Shown: positions 45,601-57,179, counted from the first letter of the stretch. The stretch is 64,000 bases of DNA from Pagrus major (GCF_040436345.1 NC_133218.1:5458484-5522483); one strand, 5' to 3'. Notes: generated by a model from the sequence alone, not told the origin. Translations and numbers: made by a program.

Positions 45601-48600
45601 TCGAGTCTGGCTGTGTTTACCTGACAGGTCGTTGGGGGTGTGATAGTAGGGTCTGTAGTCCTGGATGAGTGGGGGGACAGGAGGGATGTAGCTGGTGTCC
45701 ACAGCTGGCATGCTGGGAGTACGGCTCACAGGAGACGCCTGGTGGTGCAGGTTCAACACTCTGAAGGAAGATACAGAGGAAGAGCTTCAGAGAAGAAGTT
45801 AAAGAGGACACTAAATTTATAATTAGGTTCTTATTTCATGTCACAGGGGAGTTGTCTCCTGCACCGACCCCGAAACACAAACGTCAGAACGATAACAGTC
45901 ACAGGGTTCATTAAAGTCAAATGGCACAGCAGCAGTTTCTGCACTTAATGAATTTTAATTTGACAGAAGATGTCGCTGTTAAAAGTTTCAGAGAACTGAC
46001 TTCCAAATCTTCATTAGAGTTTCTAAGTTGGAGAGGCCGCTGGCTCCAGAAATGTTTCACTTTACTGTATTCCCATTTCAGTTTTTTTCTTTTAACAATA
46101 ACAAACAATTAACATAGAAACCATTAGCCAATACACACAGGAACCTCCCAGCTAATGTAACAATCATATAGGTCTACATTAGAACCACCAGTTTCAATTA
46201 TTTTACTTTGTTTGTGAGAGATCATGTTTTATCTGTCAGCTCGACATACTACAATACCCATGAGCCTCAGCTTGTACCTTCATTTTTTTACAGGATGGAT
46301 GTTTTCTACGGAAGCCCTCAAGGGCCATGCATTCATACATTTTATTTCCTCCGTTTTCCCGTGATAACGAGTTAATTTCATTTGTTTTCTCGAGATCTTG
46401 AGTTATTATCTCAAAATAACAACTGCCGTTTTCCCAAGATAACGGGATAATTTTCTCGAGATCTCGAGATAACGAAACTTTGTTTTCCCAAGATATCGAG
46501 AAAACAAATGAAATTAACTCGATATCTTGGGAAAACAAAGTTTCGTTATCTCGAGATCTCGAGAAAATTATCCCGTTATCTCGGGAAAACGGCAGTTGTT
46601 ATTTTGAGATAATTTCATTTGTTTTCTCGATATCTCGAGTTATTATCTCGAGTTATTATCTCGAAATAACAACTGCCATTTTCCCGAGATAACGGGATAA
46701 TTTTCTCGAGATAACGAAACTTTGTTTTCCCGAGGTAACGATATAATTAATGCGAGATCTGGAGATAATGACTGTGATATGATAGGCCTGAGATTATGGA
46801 GACGCCCGGGACCTCGTAGCTGGTCAGCTATGTAGTTAACGACGACATCAGGCTCACTTAGATTGCGCCGCCGATATAGCTGAAGCCTTGCTAACCATCT
46901 TTTTAGATTACGCACACTAATGTGTATATTATCTGTAATAGCAAGGCATAATGCTATTTCAGCCTGTCAGGCCTTGATTGAAAAGATATGTGACACGGTG
47001 ATCGATATGCTCCTGCTCCTCTGACATTGCTACACCGAATGATGTTTCCTGCAATGATTTAATATACTACACTATCGTTTTGTTTTCTCAAGATCTCAAA
47101 TTAATTATATCGTTATCTCGGGAAAACAAAGTTTCGTTATCTCGGGAAAACGGCAGTTGTTATTTCGAGATAATAACTCGAGATCTCGAGAAAACAAATG
47201 AAATTAACTCGTTATCACGGGAAAACGGAGGAAATAAAATGTATGAATGCATGGCCCTTTAGGGCTTTTGTAGTTTTCTCATGCACTTTGTTAATATTTT
47301 AACCTGAGAGAGATTCATGTTGATTCAAGGTGAAGAGCTTTAACTGTGAGTGACACAGCATCACCTGTAGGAGAAAGGAATGGGACTTGGCTATGTATGT
47401 AAGGTGAATGTCAACCAATCCTTCCTGATCCTGAGACGTTTACCAAGCATTTAATTCTATCTTAATATTCTATATACACGTGGAATTATGACTGGCTGGT
47501 ACTCATACTGTTCATGATACTAATTTGCAGAAAAACAAAAAGATTTAGTGTTTTATTTTTAGCCTCAGCTGCCAAAAGAATCAAGTCAATGAAATTGTGA
47601 ATTAAAGCTTCAACAATTAGTTGATTAATTAATTACACAATCTTTAGGTTTCATCTGTTGTTAGCAGCACGCGCAACAGAATTTTTGAAGTCAGTAATTG
47701 GATATTTCTTGCCAAAATGCACTTTATGCTCCTACAACATTTTGAAGTCCTCAAGTCACTTGTTTTCTACTTTAGTTTTGATGAACAAGATATTTTTTTT
47801 TAACTCAGTTGTTAATACTTTTGGACAGACGACTTAACCAGCTGAGTTTCATGCTGATTCAAGATGTAGAAGAGCTCTAACTTTGAGTCACATAGCATCC
47901 AAAATTAACTTTTATTTCTACTCTATAAGGTGTGTTTGGCTGAAAGTTGACCAATCCTTACTGATCCTGAGCAGTTTACTAAGCACTGAACTCTATTCTT
48001 GACAATTTATACACATAGAATTATGCCTGGCTGAACTTAAATCCTCTGTTCATGATGCATGTTCATGTTCTTCTTTCAGAAAGTCACTCATTTCTAGATC
48101 TATACATCCAATTTCACTTTTTAAAAGTTAAGATAAAAGGCTTTTATCGACAGCTCTCTTGGTTATCTACTGTGAGTGCTTTTGATGTGAAATGTTAAAG
48201 ATACTTCTGAGTTCAACTGCAAAAAACTCATGAATCATTTAACATCTAGATGATTATGTGAACAGCCAAAATGAGCCTCATTTCCACATTAAATGAAACG
48301 CAAACTGTGTATGGAGATGAGATCACAGTGTCGCAGTGTGGCTGACCCTTTGTTGATGACGGGCGGCGAGGTCGGGGACATAGAGGGACACGCTCGTTTG
48401 GGTGGAGGAGGCAGCGGTGGCGGGGGCGGAGGCGGTGAGTCCTGTCCTTCGTCCTCTGAGGAGCTGTCCAGCGTCAAGTCGATCACCTCCACCTTCTTGC
48501 TGTTGCTGCCGTTGCTGCCGCCGTGGCTGGACGACGAGGAGCTCCGCTGATCTGAGCCTGCAGATGTCCGACATGAAGCTGGAGAGCAGCAGTGCTATTT

Positions 48601-51600
48601 TAGTTTGTGTTTTTGAGCTCGTGTTTATGACTTTTTGCGGCGGCAAAGTAAAAAGCAGAGCACTACTGAACGCTTTAAGAATGCTAAAAATGCACATGTA
48701 TACAATTTCCTCTACCCTCATGTGAGATACACTATGTTACTATGGAGACAGGCAGTTTACTCAGTGCCGCTGTGATTGATGCCTTACCAAATTAAAACTG
48801 ACACTTCATAAACACAGAGGGGGAGGGGATGCACGTCCTCCCTCTTCTTACCACGTCTCTTTAATCCTAATTTAATTACTTGCAGCCTTCCCTCGCTGCT
48901 TTTATAGCGCAGCAACCTTTGTTTCTTACCCTCCCCCCCACTCTGTCCCCCAGTCCACCCCCATGACATGTCTCACCGTCCAGCCCGTTGTTATATGAGG
49001 CAGAGGAGACCTCCTGAACCTCCTTCTTAGACCTCATCGGGGCCCAGCTGCCGTCCTCCTTGAACTGGATCTCGTCACAGTCCATGCAGCTGTTGAGGAT
49101 CTCCACGAAAAGCCTGAGGACAAACATACACGTCATACACAAACACATCCGAGGAAATGTACACAAACACACAGAGAAATTGGTATTTTTTCTAAACAAA
49201 CGCTGAGTGGAAAAGATCCTACACTTTAAAGGAATTCTAACATCAACATTCTCTCCACATAAAATACTTCAGTGAGTTGAAGGAACACTCCGGCAGTCTA
49301 TCTTTTGATCTTATACACTGATCACTTGCAGGCTTTAAAGGTAGGGGGTCGTTTCTGCTGGGAATCTGAGCTGACAGTCACTGCCGTCCTCCCTAAAGGA
49401 GCAGGCAACAAACATTTTGCATTTCGAGTCGCAGGATGCTGATGGGACCAATTTTCTGTCCTTTAAAAGTCTTTCATTTTCAGATGAAAAATTAAATAAA
49501 TCACAGTGTATCCATTACAGACAGGTGCGGTATCTCCTTTCAAAAGACAACACTTGAACTTTGTGCAGACACTCAGAAGTAAATCTGCATTAACTGTAAT
49601 TTGTCATTATGGGAAAAAGCTTCTATAAAATGTTCTTAATTTGCCACTAAAAGTCAAAGACAGGCATCCATTCAGTAATCATTGTGTCACAGCTGAGTTT
49701 GACAAAATAACTGAGACTGCACAGAAGACATACCGTGGACGACCGCAAGATGCAGCAGAAAGCTGACTGACTGCCGGTACTCTCTTTACTGACATGTTGG
49801 CAGGCATGTCTCTTTACAGTCAGTCAGGTCACGGTCATTTCTGCTCTTCTGCGCTTTTCTAATCACACCTAGAGCTGATAATTATTACAACCTCATACTC
49901 CTAATGAATAGACTTTTATATGTCCTGGATAAGCAGGATGTTGCTTCTTCTGCAACTTCTGCAAATGTAGTTAAAAGGACCATAAACTTGTCTCCCTAAT
50001 CTACAGGGAGGCATTTGTGTCCCACACGCAGCTTGTATATCTGTGTGTTTGTGTGCTCATCTCTGAGGAATAAATACATAAAAACACAATCATAAACAGC
50101 ATTGACACTGTTTCTAAGAGATTATCGGTGCGTTTTCTTGCCAGATTTGCATGCAGAGAAAATAAAACAGACTTTGAAACGATTGCTACAAATTGTGAGC
50201 CGGCTGCAGCACGCTCAATCTGAAAAGCGCAATTGGTTAACATGGGTGCCGAAAGGAAGCGAGCAGCAATTTTTTGATGCTTTGCAGTGTTTCTGCCTCC
50301 TGTGTCTCCCCAGCAGGACATGGAGAAGGGCAGAAAAGAGTGCTGCCAGCTTGTGAGACATGCCGATACACAAGAATAAATCACCGTGCACCAAAGAGGA
50401 AAATATAAACATGCGGGTACACAAGAAAAAGTCGCTGTGCATCAAAGAGTAAAATTTAAATGTCCTGCTACACAAGAAAAAGTCAGGGTACGCCAAAGAG
50501 TAAAGTGTAAACGCACCGGTACTGTATACTGGTCATTACCGGCCCACTTCAAGCACTTACTTCAGTCAAGTGTTGTTTTTTTGGCAAGCTATTTTTTCTA
50601 AGGTCAAAAATGAACTTTTGATTCCTCCAGGTACAGCTGTGTTCTGTTCCCCTGTAACAGTGTTGATTTTGTTTTCGTCCTCCACATGGCTTCATACCCT
50701 ACCGGGAATATTTTACGTGCCCAATTTTATTCACTTGCTCAGATTTTGTTGTTTTGGACAATTTTCCTTGATTTTTGGGATTATATAATGGGTAATTAAA
50801 CTACGTAGTTAAATAGTTTCTTTTCTGTCTGTTTTGATGTGATGTATGGATGCTCTATGTCGTTCCTGCATCTGATTTTCTGTTCGGCTTGATCTGCTAC
50901 GTGCAGTTAGCCTGGCTCTGTCCAAAGGAAACAAAATCCACCAACCAACACCTCTAAAGCTCCATCATTCACATGTTTGTTTAAAGTGTGAAAATGACAA
51001 GTTGTGTTTTTGGGTTAAAGGTTTGTTACTGTATCTTTAGGATGTGGCGGTGGGGGTTTGGGTGACTTACCCGTCGATGATGAGGTGTTCATAGGGGGCC
51101 TTCTTGTCACAGACAGGACACACCCAGGTTGGCTTCTTCTCGTTCATCTGGATGTAGAGTGTGGCGTCAAAGCACTGCAGGTGGGAGCATGTCAGCGCCC
51201 GGCATGGGATCATCAGCCGCATCTTCCCCAGCTGCACAGTGTGTGCACAAACATGCAGTCAGGGCATATAGAAGTCACAAACAGCAGGGATGAGACGGAG
51301 GGAATACGAGAAGTATAAATGTCACATCACAACGAACCCACATGGAAAAGGCGGATGATAGGGGTAGACAAGACAATTTGACAGGTGGATCACGTACACA
51401 AGTCAAAGTTAAAGGCGTGTTGAGGCACACAGAAAGACAAGAAAACAGGAAAAAGAAAGGACAGACATGTCTCGGCATGAATGGATGTCTAAACACTGCC
51501 TTAAATTCATGAGGAGCAGGGAGGATGTTTACCGGGCAGAGAAGTGATACACGAAGGCTGGTCGTGGCTATTTCACTGTCCGGGTCTGCTGTTAGCTTCT

Positions 51601-53622
51601 CTTTGACTGCAGGAGACAAGTAAATCACATAAATGCATGAGTGAGTGAGAACAAAAAAAGATTTCTTCTTGTTCCCTTTTTAGTCTGCATCTCCTTCACT
51701 ACTTGTATAAAACCAAGGTCACGAATGAGGCAGTTTTCTGTAATTCACCTCAAGCTGTGAGGGGCTGATCGAGTCTCTGCACCTCATTCTTCTTATATTA
51801 TTTCCCATACAGTCTAAAAATATATACAAATAGGTAGGATTTGTAAATTTTTATCAAAAAAGAGCAATGGAAGTGTAGGGCTCCCCAGCTTACAACCCTG
51901 ATTACAAAAAACGTGGCGCTGTGTACAACGTAAATAAAACAGAATGTGATCACTTACTAATCCTTTTTGACTTATACTCAATTGAAAATAGTACAAAGTC
52001 AACATATTTAATGTTGATTTTTGTAAATATATGCTTATTCAGAATTTGATGCCAGCAACATGTTTCAAACAAGTTGGGTCAGGGGCAACAAAAGACTGTG
52101 AAAGTTGTGGATTGATCCAAAAAACATTCACAGGTAAACAAGTTTATTGGTAACAGGTGATAGTATCATGATTGGGTGTGAAAGGGGCGTCTTTGAAAGG
52201 CTCAGTCGTTCAAAGGACATTACTACATACAGTTCTACATACAAACAGTTCTTAAATCTGTATACATCAGCTCATTTTTATATAAGACACCATGAAGAGA
52301 GAAGCTGTTGTCGTGCTACGACTATGACTACTATGACTCAGGTGGTGACCTGTCCTGATTAAAGGGGCTCTATGTAACAATTTACAGCAATTTACATGTA
52401 TTAATCACTTTTTTATTGGCCATATGTGAGCAGATTGTAACGTGACGGGAAAAATGATACAAGCCTGTGGACAATTTGTTTAACTTGTTTAAAACTGCTG
52501 GACTGTGGATTTCTTTGTAAAAGACTTGGGTCGGATATTCCACGACAGTCCAAAGGATGTGACTTTATGCACGTTCTCAAGTGCCTCGTCTCACTGCAGC
52601 TAACAGGGAGCAACAGTAGCTAACGTTAGTTTAGGAATGGAGTCCGCTAACATAAGATAACGAGCGGGTTCCAACACAACATAGTTGTTCCACAGAGCCA
52701 CTGTAAGATATAAAGAAAACACAACGCCATTTTCTAATAAAACTGTATTAAATATAGATCAATCATCAGTTTAATAAGATAAACATCGGCCCTGATGTCG
52801 ATCCAGTGTATCTGATCTTTAAAAAAAAACAATGTTGAAAGTCCTTACTGAGTGCTCTGGAGTGGTCTGGGTTTCTGATGCCTTTCGCCCGTAGTCTCTG
52901 TAACAGCACTGTGGACGACTGCTGCTTCACCAAGTACACTGCCATGGAGTAACTCTGTGGACACACACCAATACAGACAGTGACGTGATAATGTGCAAAG
53001 TGGCACTTTAAATCCCTCAGGGAGGCACAGTTCTGGGCCGTACTTGCCCAGTGTTGATCAAGGTTGATCCAACTGCTCTGACACAAATGTTCGTTCAGCC
53101 ATGTGTAAAGAAGAACTTGTGCCCTGATGAACTTTCGTTGTGAGATGGTTCGTTTACTGCCCTCTACTGCTTGTCTGCAGAACGTCAAGCTCCATCCAAC
53201 TCCGTAAAAATCAACACGAGATATTAGATTTTTAACCAAATTTTTTTGGTCTGAAATGTTTCATCAAAAGGTGATTTTGTCAATAACTGTAGTATCAGTC
53301 TTCATTCAACATGCAGTCTATCCATATGAGGTCATAAGTGCTTTCTGAAGTTGCAGTTTTATGCTTTCTTCCTCTGCTCCACCATTAAAGGTGTTTGTCT
53401 GTAAGACCTCAGAACAGTGGTGGGCAGAAATCCCGCTTTCTGAGCTTCAAACTGCTGCCCACACACGTGCATGTGATGCGTACATGTTTTATTATGTAAG
53501 CCTACATGGCTCACGTGGTCACTTTATCTTTTATGACTTCTTTCTGGATGTTGCATAATGCCAACGTAAAGAAGCGTATTAATTTTGTCTATATAAAGGG
53601 CTATACAAATACATTATACTTA

Positions 53623-53704
<82 letters not shown>

Positions 53705-56213
53705 AATATGTAATAAAAGTCTGCTTTGACTCTGCATTAATGTCTGTCTAGACTGTAACAGAACAACATGATGATTCTCCACAGACAGCTCCCGATCCAG
53801 TCTTATTTACAGCATCTTGATGAATATACTGGAAACCTAATCAGGATTAACAAGGATTTCAATGAGCTTTCCCACAACTTCTTTGAGATAAGAAACAGTT
53901 CTTGATATTACCATTGCATTACATTAAGACGAGTATGTGCTGACAGAACTGTATATATATTTTAAAAAAGTCACCAAACCCTGAAGTGACATCTTTAAAT
54001 GTATTCATGCTGTCCCCAAAACACAAACATGTTCAGTATAGAAGGACAAGACACAGAAACAAACTGAAAATCCAATGAAATTCCTGTCCAGTACAATCCA
54101 ATGTCTCTGTGCAGTCATATTTATACCTTCTTATACTTGTCTAATATATTACTACACACCATGTGTGTATTACTATAGTGGAATTATCATGTGCAGCTTG
54201 TCCTTCTGTGTCATATCTGTGTGTGTAGTATTCATTCTATTTTACTTTTACTTATTTTACTATCTTTTATCTACCACTGAATCACTATTTTTCTCTCTGC
54301 TTACGACTCTTGAGCTGCTGAAACAAGTGAATTCCCCTGGTGAGGGATCAATAAAGTCTTATCTTATGATTGTACTTGATAAATGACTTTATCACTTATC
54401 AGCATTTATCACCTTAAAAGCATAACTGAAGTCAGGGACCTGATGACAAAACAAGATTTCGAATGCTTTAATCTTAAGCAAAATTGATTAATGCAATGGA
54501 CTGAAAAGGCCAACAGGCACCTGAAACTTCCTCATAATTCAGACACTTCCTCATAGTTCTGACAGAACAGGACAGCCCACATCACCCCAGTTCTTAAATC
54601 TCTAACCAGTCAGCCACAGAGTTGATTTTAAAGTTTTGTTACTTATTGGAGTTGGCCCAAAATATATATCTTGTGTGCTTATGAAGTAAAACCCTGCCAG
54701 ACCTCTGAGATCACTGGGGAGTGGGCTGCTAGTGGTTCCTCTGGGCAAGATCTACTGTAAGCACGTAGAAAGTGGTTTTTAAAGGAGACCTACTATGCTT
54801 TTTTGTTTTTATCCCTTTCTTCAGTGTGTTATTTAGGTTCTTGTGCATGTAAAAGATTCAAAAAGTAAAAAAAAAAAAGTAAAAAAGGTCAAATTCTGGA
54901 CCAACTGAAGCCTCTCTCTACCACAGAAAACACTGCTCCCCTGAAGGGCCTGAAACACCTCGAATCCCGCCTTTAATTCTGTGACTTTGTGACATCACAC
55001 TACATCACTGTGTCATACATTTGCATAATTTATGCCTAGCAGCTAGTTTGGCACGTAAGAATAAAATTAGCACAGCTGCTCTGTTGTTGTAAGCGGCATG
55101 TGTGAGCTGACCAATCAGATCAAGAGAAGGAGCCTTAAAGAGACAGGAGCTAAAACAGAGTGTTTCAGACAGAGGGGGAATACAGTGCTGCAGCACTGGA
55201 CAGTATGAGAAAAGTGATGTGATTTTTGAGCTTTAAAACATGTATCTTCTCATAGTAACCCAAAATAAAATTATGAACCTGAAAATGAGCATAATATGTC
55301 TCCTTTAATCATTATGCAGCACAGCACTGGAACCGACTGCCTGATGGTCTTAGGAATGCCTCAATGTGGCAGTTTTTAAATGCAGACTGGAAACCTTATT
55401 GCTGTCAAGTGCTTTTAACTAAAAGTTTTAATAACCAATTTTAATTTTCATGAATATTTTAAATCTTTCTACTTATTTTTATTCTTTAATCTTATTCTTT
55501 AAATGTCATCCCTTTTATTCTGCTCTATAATTGTGAAAAATAAAATTTAATTTAATTAACTGAATGTGCTTCATCTTGAATCAGCTGCCTTTGTTTATAA
55601 AATGTGCCTTTTCAAACCTCCCTTTTTAGAAACTGTGACACTTTGGTCCTTACCCTTCCAATCTCAGCGGTCCACGACACCACAATGGTATTGGGGACTG
55701 TGGTGGACAATCTGACCAGTGAGGTAATGTTAATGGGCCGGCTGGGCCGCTTGGGCTCTACGCCGTTTTTGGTTGGAGGAAGATAACCCTGGTGAGGAAA
55801 GAGAGGAAATGTGAATATGATGAGGTTAAAGTCTAACACTCATCAAATAAAAATTCCTGTCACTCTTCTTGTTCCTGTGGTTACTCACCGGCAGGTTACA
55901 TGGCTTCCCGTTGACTTTCACACACAGATTGGGTGGAAAATGGTCTTCCTGAGGACAGCTCGTCTCTGACAGGCAAAACCGCAACTGAACTTGAACTGAG
56001 AAGTCACATTTGGTCCCCGAGATGTCCCTTTGAGCACAGAAACAAATTTATCACCACACATCTGCAGAAAGCATGTACATCTATTAATTATTCAGCATCC
56101 TGCACTGACAGAGCGGCGTTCATCTTACATCGAGCTGCTGATTTGCTGGACTTGCTGTGGCGTTAATGCGAAGGCGAAACACGTCTCCTGAAATCGCTGG
56201 CTGTTGTCTGATG
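42644..56213 (-). CDS. pias1: E3 SUMO-protein ligase PIAS1, last 11 coding exons (5' part outside the window)
   Basis: Exons on the minus strand, 5' to 3': 56129-56213, 55889-56027, 55654-55788, 52849-52954, 51533-51606, 51071-51231, 48977-49113, 48347-48557, 45621-45760, 44832-44872, 42644-42997. Phases agree throughout, giving 526 residues plus stop. The first five exons carry the PINIT domain ([11 protein letters not shown] in the third). The sixth holds the MIZ/SP-RING with CSHLQC and CPVC ligands, which recruits the E2 UBC9. The eighth has the SUMO-interacting motif [13 protein letters not shown] followed by a proline run. The last is Ser/Ala-rich and ends PDVISLD. The sequence follows PIAS1 rather than PIAS2-4 ([22 protein letters not shown]). 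PIAS1 directs SUMO to nuclear targets and restrains STAT1 (family knowledge). The SAP exon is missing upstream to 64000 and must lie beyond. The exon-8 donor is weak (GTCAGC). Teleosts may have two copies (a/b); I cannot tell which this is. Confidence 0.95.
42998..44831 (-). other. Last pias1 intron
   Basis: No gene seen. Read as coding, the stretch 43000-43083 is open and in phase, but it lacks homology to the PIAS1 junction, so I treat it as intron. Around 44214-44320 there is a weak repeat-like block. Confidence 0.5.
45060..45592 (+). mobile_element. Remnant of a hAT-like element with BED-finger trace
   Basis: The right part (GTTACTTCTCTC, AACAAGTTACTTTTAAAAGT, ending CCCAACATTG at about 45592) is the GTAACTTTT-type terminus of the CAGTGTTGGG family seen at 18516. 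Upstream, 45180-45260 encodes [17 protein letters not shown] after one frame adjustment, like the start of a BED zinc finger. The left terminus is missing. It lies in a pias1 intron. Confidence 0.5.
45086..45113. repeat. Perfect 12-bp hairpin with 4-nt loop
   Basis: TGCGCACTGACA, loop GCCG, TGTCAGTGCGCA. Exact, GC-rich and very stable on paper, inside the hAT remnant. Confidence 0.85.
46307..47272. mobile_element. Foldback DNA transposon built of alternating inverted modules
   Basis: The outer ends (TACGGAAGCCCTCAAGGGCC on the left; TACAAAAGCCCTAAAGGGCC read from the right) are inverted over about 90 bp with about three mismatches, and GTTTTC flanks both sides (46301-46306, 47273-47278), a likely 6-bp target duplication. 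Inside, a module rich in TTATCTCGAGATAACG-like units occurs in alternating orientation at about 46376-46500 (+), 46501-46612 (-), 46611-46745 (+) and 47078-47215 (-). Between the third and fourth lies unique sequence with a decayed transposase fragment (46781-47027). It lies in a pias1 intron. Confidence 0.8.
46781..47027 (-). pseudogene. Decayed transposase fragment inside the foldback element
   Basis: On the minus strand a peptide with [10 protein letters not shown], then after a frameshift near 46965 [20 protein letters not shown] and [15 protein letters not shown], reads like the DNA-binding N-terminus of an integrase-type (DDE) transposase common in fish genomes. The catalytic part is absent. 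The family assignment rests on memory of the motif style only. Confidence 0.45.
47280..48346 (-). other. pias1 intron sequence
   Basis: Two related stretches (about 47330-47470 and 47850-48040: GATTCAAG(G/A)TG, CACAGCATC, ACCAATCCTT, GGCTG) form a diverged direct repeat about 520 bp apart. A fragment of the 'CAACAATTAGTTGATTAATT' family is at 47610-47640. No gene. Confidence 0.4.
49114..51070 (-). other. pias1 intron with a minisatellite
   Basis: No exon recognised apart from the flanking ones. Contains the 51-bp tandem repeat at 50368-50520 and a fragment of the 'CTGGCTCTGTCCAAAGG' repeat at 50905-50945. Confidence 0.45.
50368..50520 (+). repeat. 51-bp minisatellite, three units
   Basis: Three consecutive 51-bp units, each starting ACACAAGAA and containing CAAAGAG. 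The unit is a multiple of three, so open frames persist on both strands with a 17-residue repeat (plus strand [15 protein letters not shown]-like). The units differ at many positions, so it is old or has drifted. Confidence 0.85.
51890..52230 (+). repeat. Interspersed repeat, copy A of an inverted pair
   Basis: Blocks AACGTAAATAAAACAGAATG, ACTTTCACAGTC (inverse), GTTTATTGGTAACAGGTGAT and GGCTCAGTCGTTCA are shared with 60255-60700 in inverted orientation. ACAACCCTGATTACAAAAAA may be its end. Family unknown to me. Confidence 0.6.
52361..52848. repeat. Possible miniature element start, pias1 intron
   Basis: TTAAAGGGGCTCTATGTAAC at 52361 looks like the left end of a miniature inverted-repeat element, but I could not pair the right end before the exon at 52849. 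Confidence 0.3.
53624..53702. repeat. (AC)n microsatellite, about 79 bp
   Basis: Uninterrupted AC/CA run of about 39 units in a pias1 intron. Open frames of His-Thr and Cys-Val through it are artefacts. Confidence 0.95.
53915..54365 (+). mobile_element. LINE-like 3' tail
   Basis: Ends GAATTCCCCTGGTGAGGGATCAATAAAGTCTTATCTTA, in the typical style of fish L2/CR1-like 3' ends, preceded by a T-rich region. No reverse transcriptase frame remains. Confidence 0.5.
54560..55540 (+). pseudogene. LINE 3' remnant split by a miniature element
   Basis: 54570-54779 reads like the end of a CR1/L2-type second open frame ([13 protein letters not shown]; ...[13 protein letters not shown] with frameshifts). 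55308-55420 continues with [18 protein letters not shown], then a T-rich tail. The two halves are split by the element at 54780-55307. The copy is decayed. Confidence 0.55.
54780..55307. mobile_element. Miniature inverted-repeat element, 'TAAAGGAGACCTACTATGC', copy 2
   Basis: Ends TAAAGGAGACCTACTATGC and GCATAATATGTCTCCTTTA are inverted with one mismatch. The interior matches 30940-31386, including GACTTTGTGACATCACACTA. It is inserted in a LINE remnant within a pias1 intron. Confidence 0.85.
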
Positions 56214-57179
56214 CTGCAGAGAGGGACAGAGAGGAGGGGAGACATTTTAAATTAACATAAATTATATATACATCCACCAAGTTTCTCACAGTGACAAAAT
56301 GTCGGCCAATTATAAAAAAAAATGTGACACATAACAGAGTGAGATTTAGAAGACCAAACCTCTGCAAAGACAAAGCATGACTGCATACACTTTTAATCTA
56401 CAGATGAAGGTAAAACAAAGTGTGTGAACAGTAATGTATCAGAGGCTGCATAAACAGCATTATTAGGACCTTCTAAACATGAAATTAGCAAAAGCTAAAG
56501 AACAACTGGATGTCAAACCACATCACCTCCCACAGAGGTGAAGAAGAAGAAAATGTGTGCGCTTGTTCTATTTATAGGCCTACCGAGAGGTGCTGGAAAT
56601 AACTGGTGCTGCTAACCCAACCTTCATTAAAGTGACAGCAGGTTTGCAAAGGCACGAAAAGTTTGTGTGTTTACGTCAGAAGATGGTGAGAAGATGGAGC
56701 TCCAACCCAACTGTGGTTTTTATCTCTACTCACAGGAATAGTTTAACAGTTTTACCTCTCTTAGACGTAGATGAAAAGATCAATATCACTCTCAGATCTG
56801 TGTTCAGTACGGAGCTAGAGGTGATTAGCTTAGCTTTGCATAAATGCAAGAATCAAGGGGAAACAGCAAGTCTGGCTCAGTCCAAAGATAAGAAAATGCT
56901 CTATTAATCAATTTAATAGTCCAAAAAAATGCCCATAACAAAATAATAAACATTATTTATATAGCACTTTTAAAAAAAGGTTACCAAGTGGTTTTAAAAG
57001 ACAAAATTAAAATGGTAGACAAATAATTTAATTATTTAAAAACATTTTAAATTTTCTGCAACAAGAGCTAAATATGAGAAAGAATAAGATAAGTTAAATA
57101 AAACAAGAGAAAATAATAAAAATAATCAACAAGCAAATAAAATAAGAGTTTAAAGAATGCTTTTAAGAAGAAAAGGCCT
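56214..57179 (-). other. pias1 intron with a 'GATTAGCTTAGCTTTGCATAAA' repeat
   Basis: About 56715-56965 (CACAGGAATAGTTTAACAGT, GTGATTAGCTTAGCTTTGCA, CTGGCTCAGTCCAAAG) is an interspersed fish repeat also present inverted at 59860-60250. No exon seen. Confidence 0.5.

Noticed and set aside
46236-46915. Frames repeating [13 protein letters not shown] as a possible repeat protein
   Set aside because: They translate the palindromic modules of the foldback transposon; the same peptide appears on both strands, which marks a palindrome and not a protein.
46301-47280. CRISPR-like array, because of repeated palindromic units
   Set aside because: The units are inverted rather than directly repeated with unique spacers, and the host is a vertebrate.
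48293-48725. Overlapping plus- and minus-strand frames around the pias1 SIM exon
   Set aside because: Shadows of the GC-rich proline-coding exon; only the frame with VIDLTL has family support.
52766-53239. 157-residue minus-strand frame taken as one gene
   Set aside because: Only the part at 52849-52954 is a pias1 exon; the rest is intron read-through on both sides.
53506-53782. Frames of His-Thr or Cys-Val repeats
   Set aside because: Products of the CA microsatellite.
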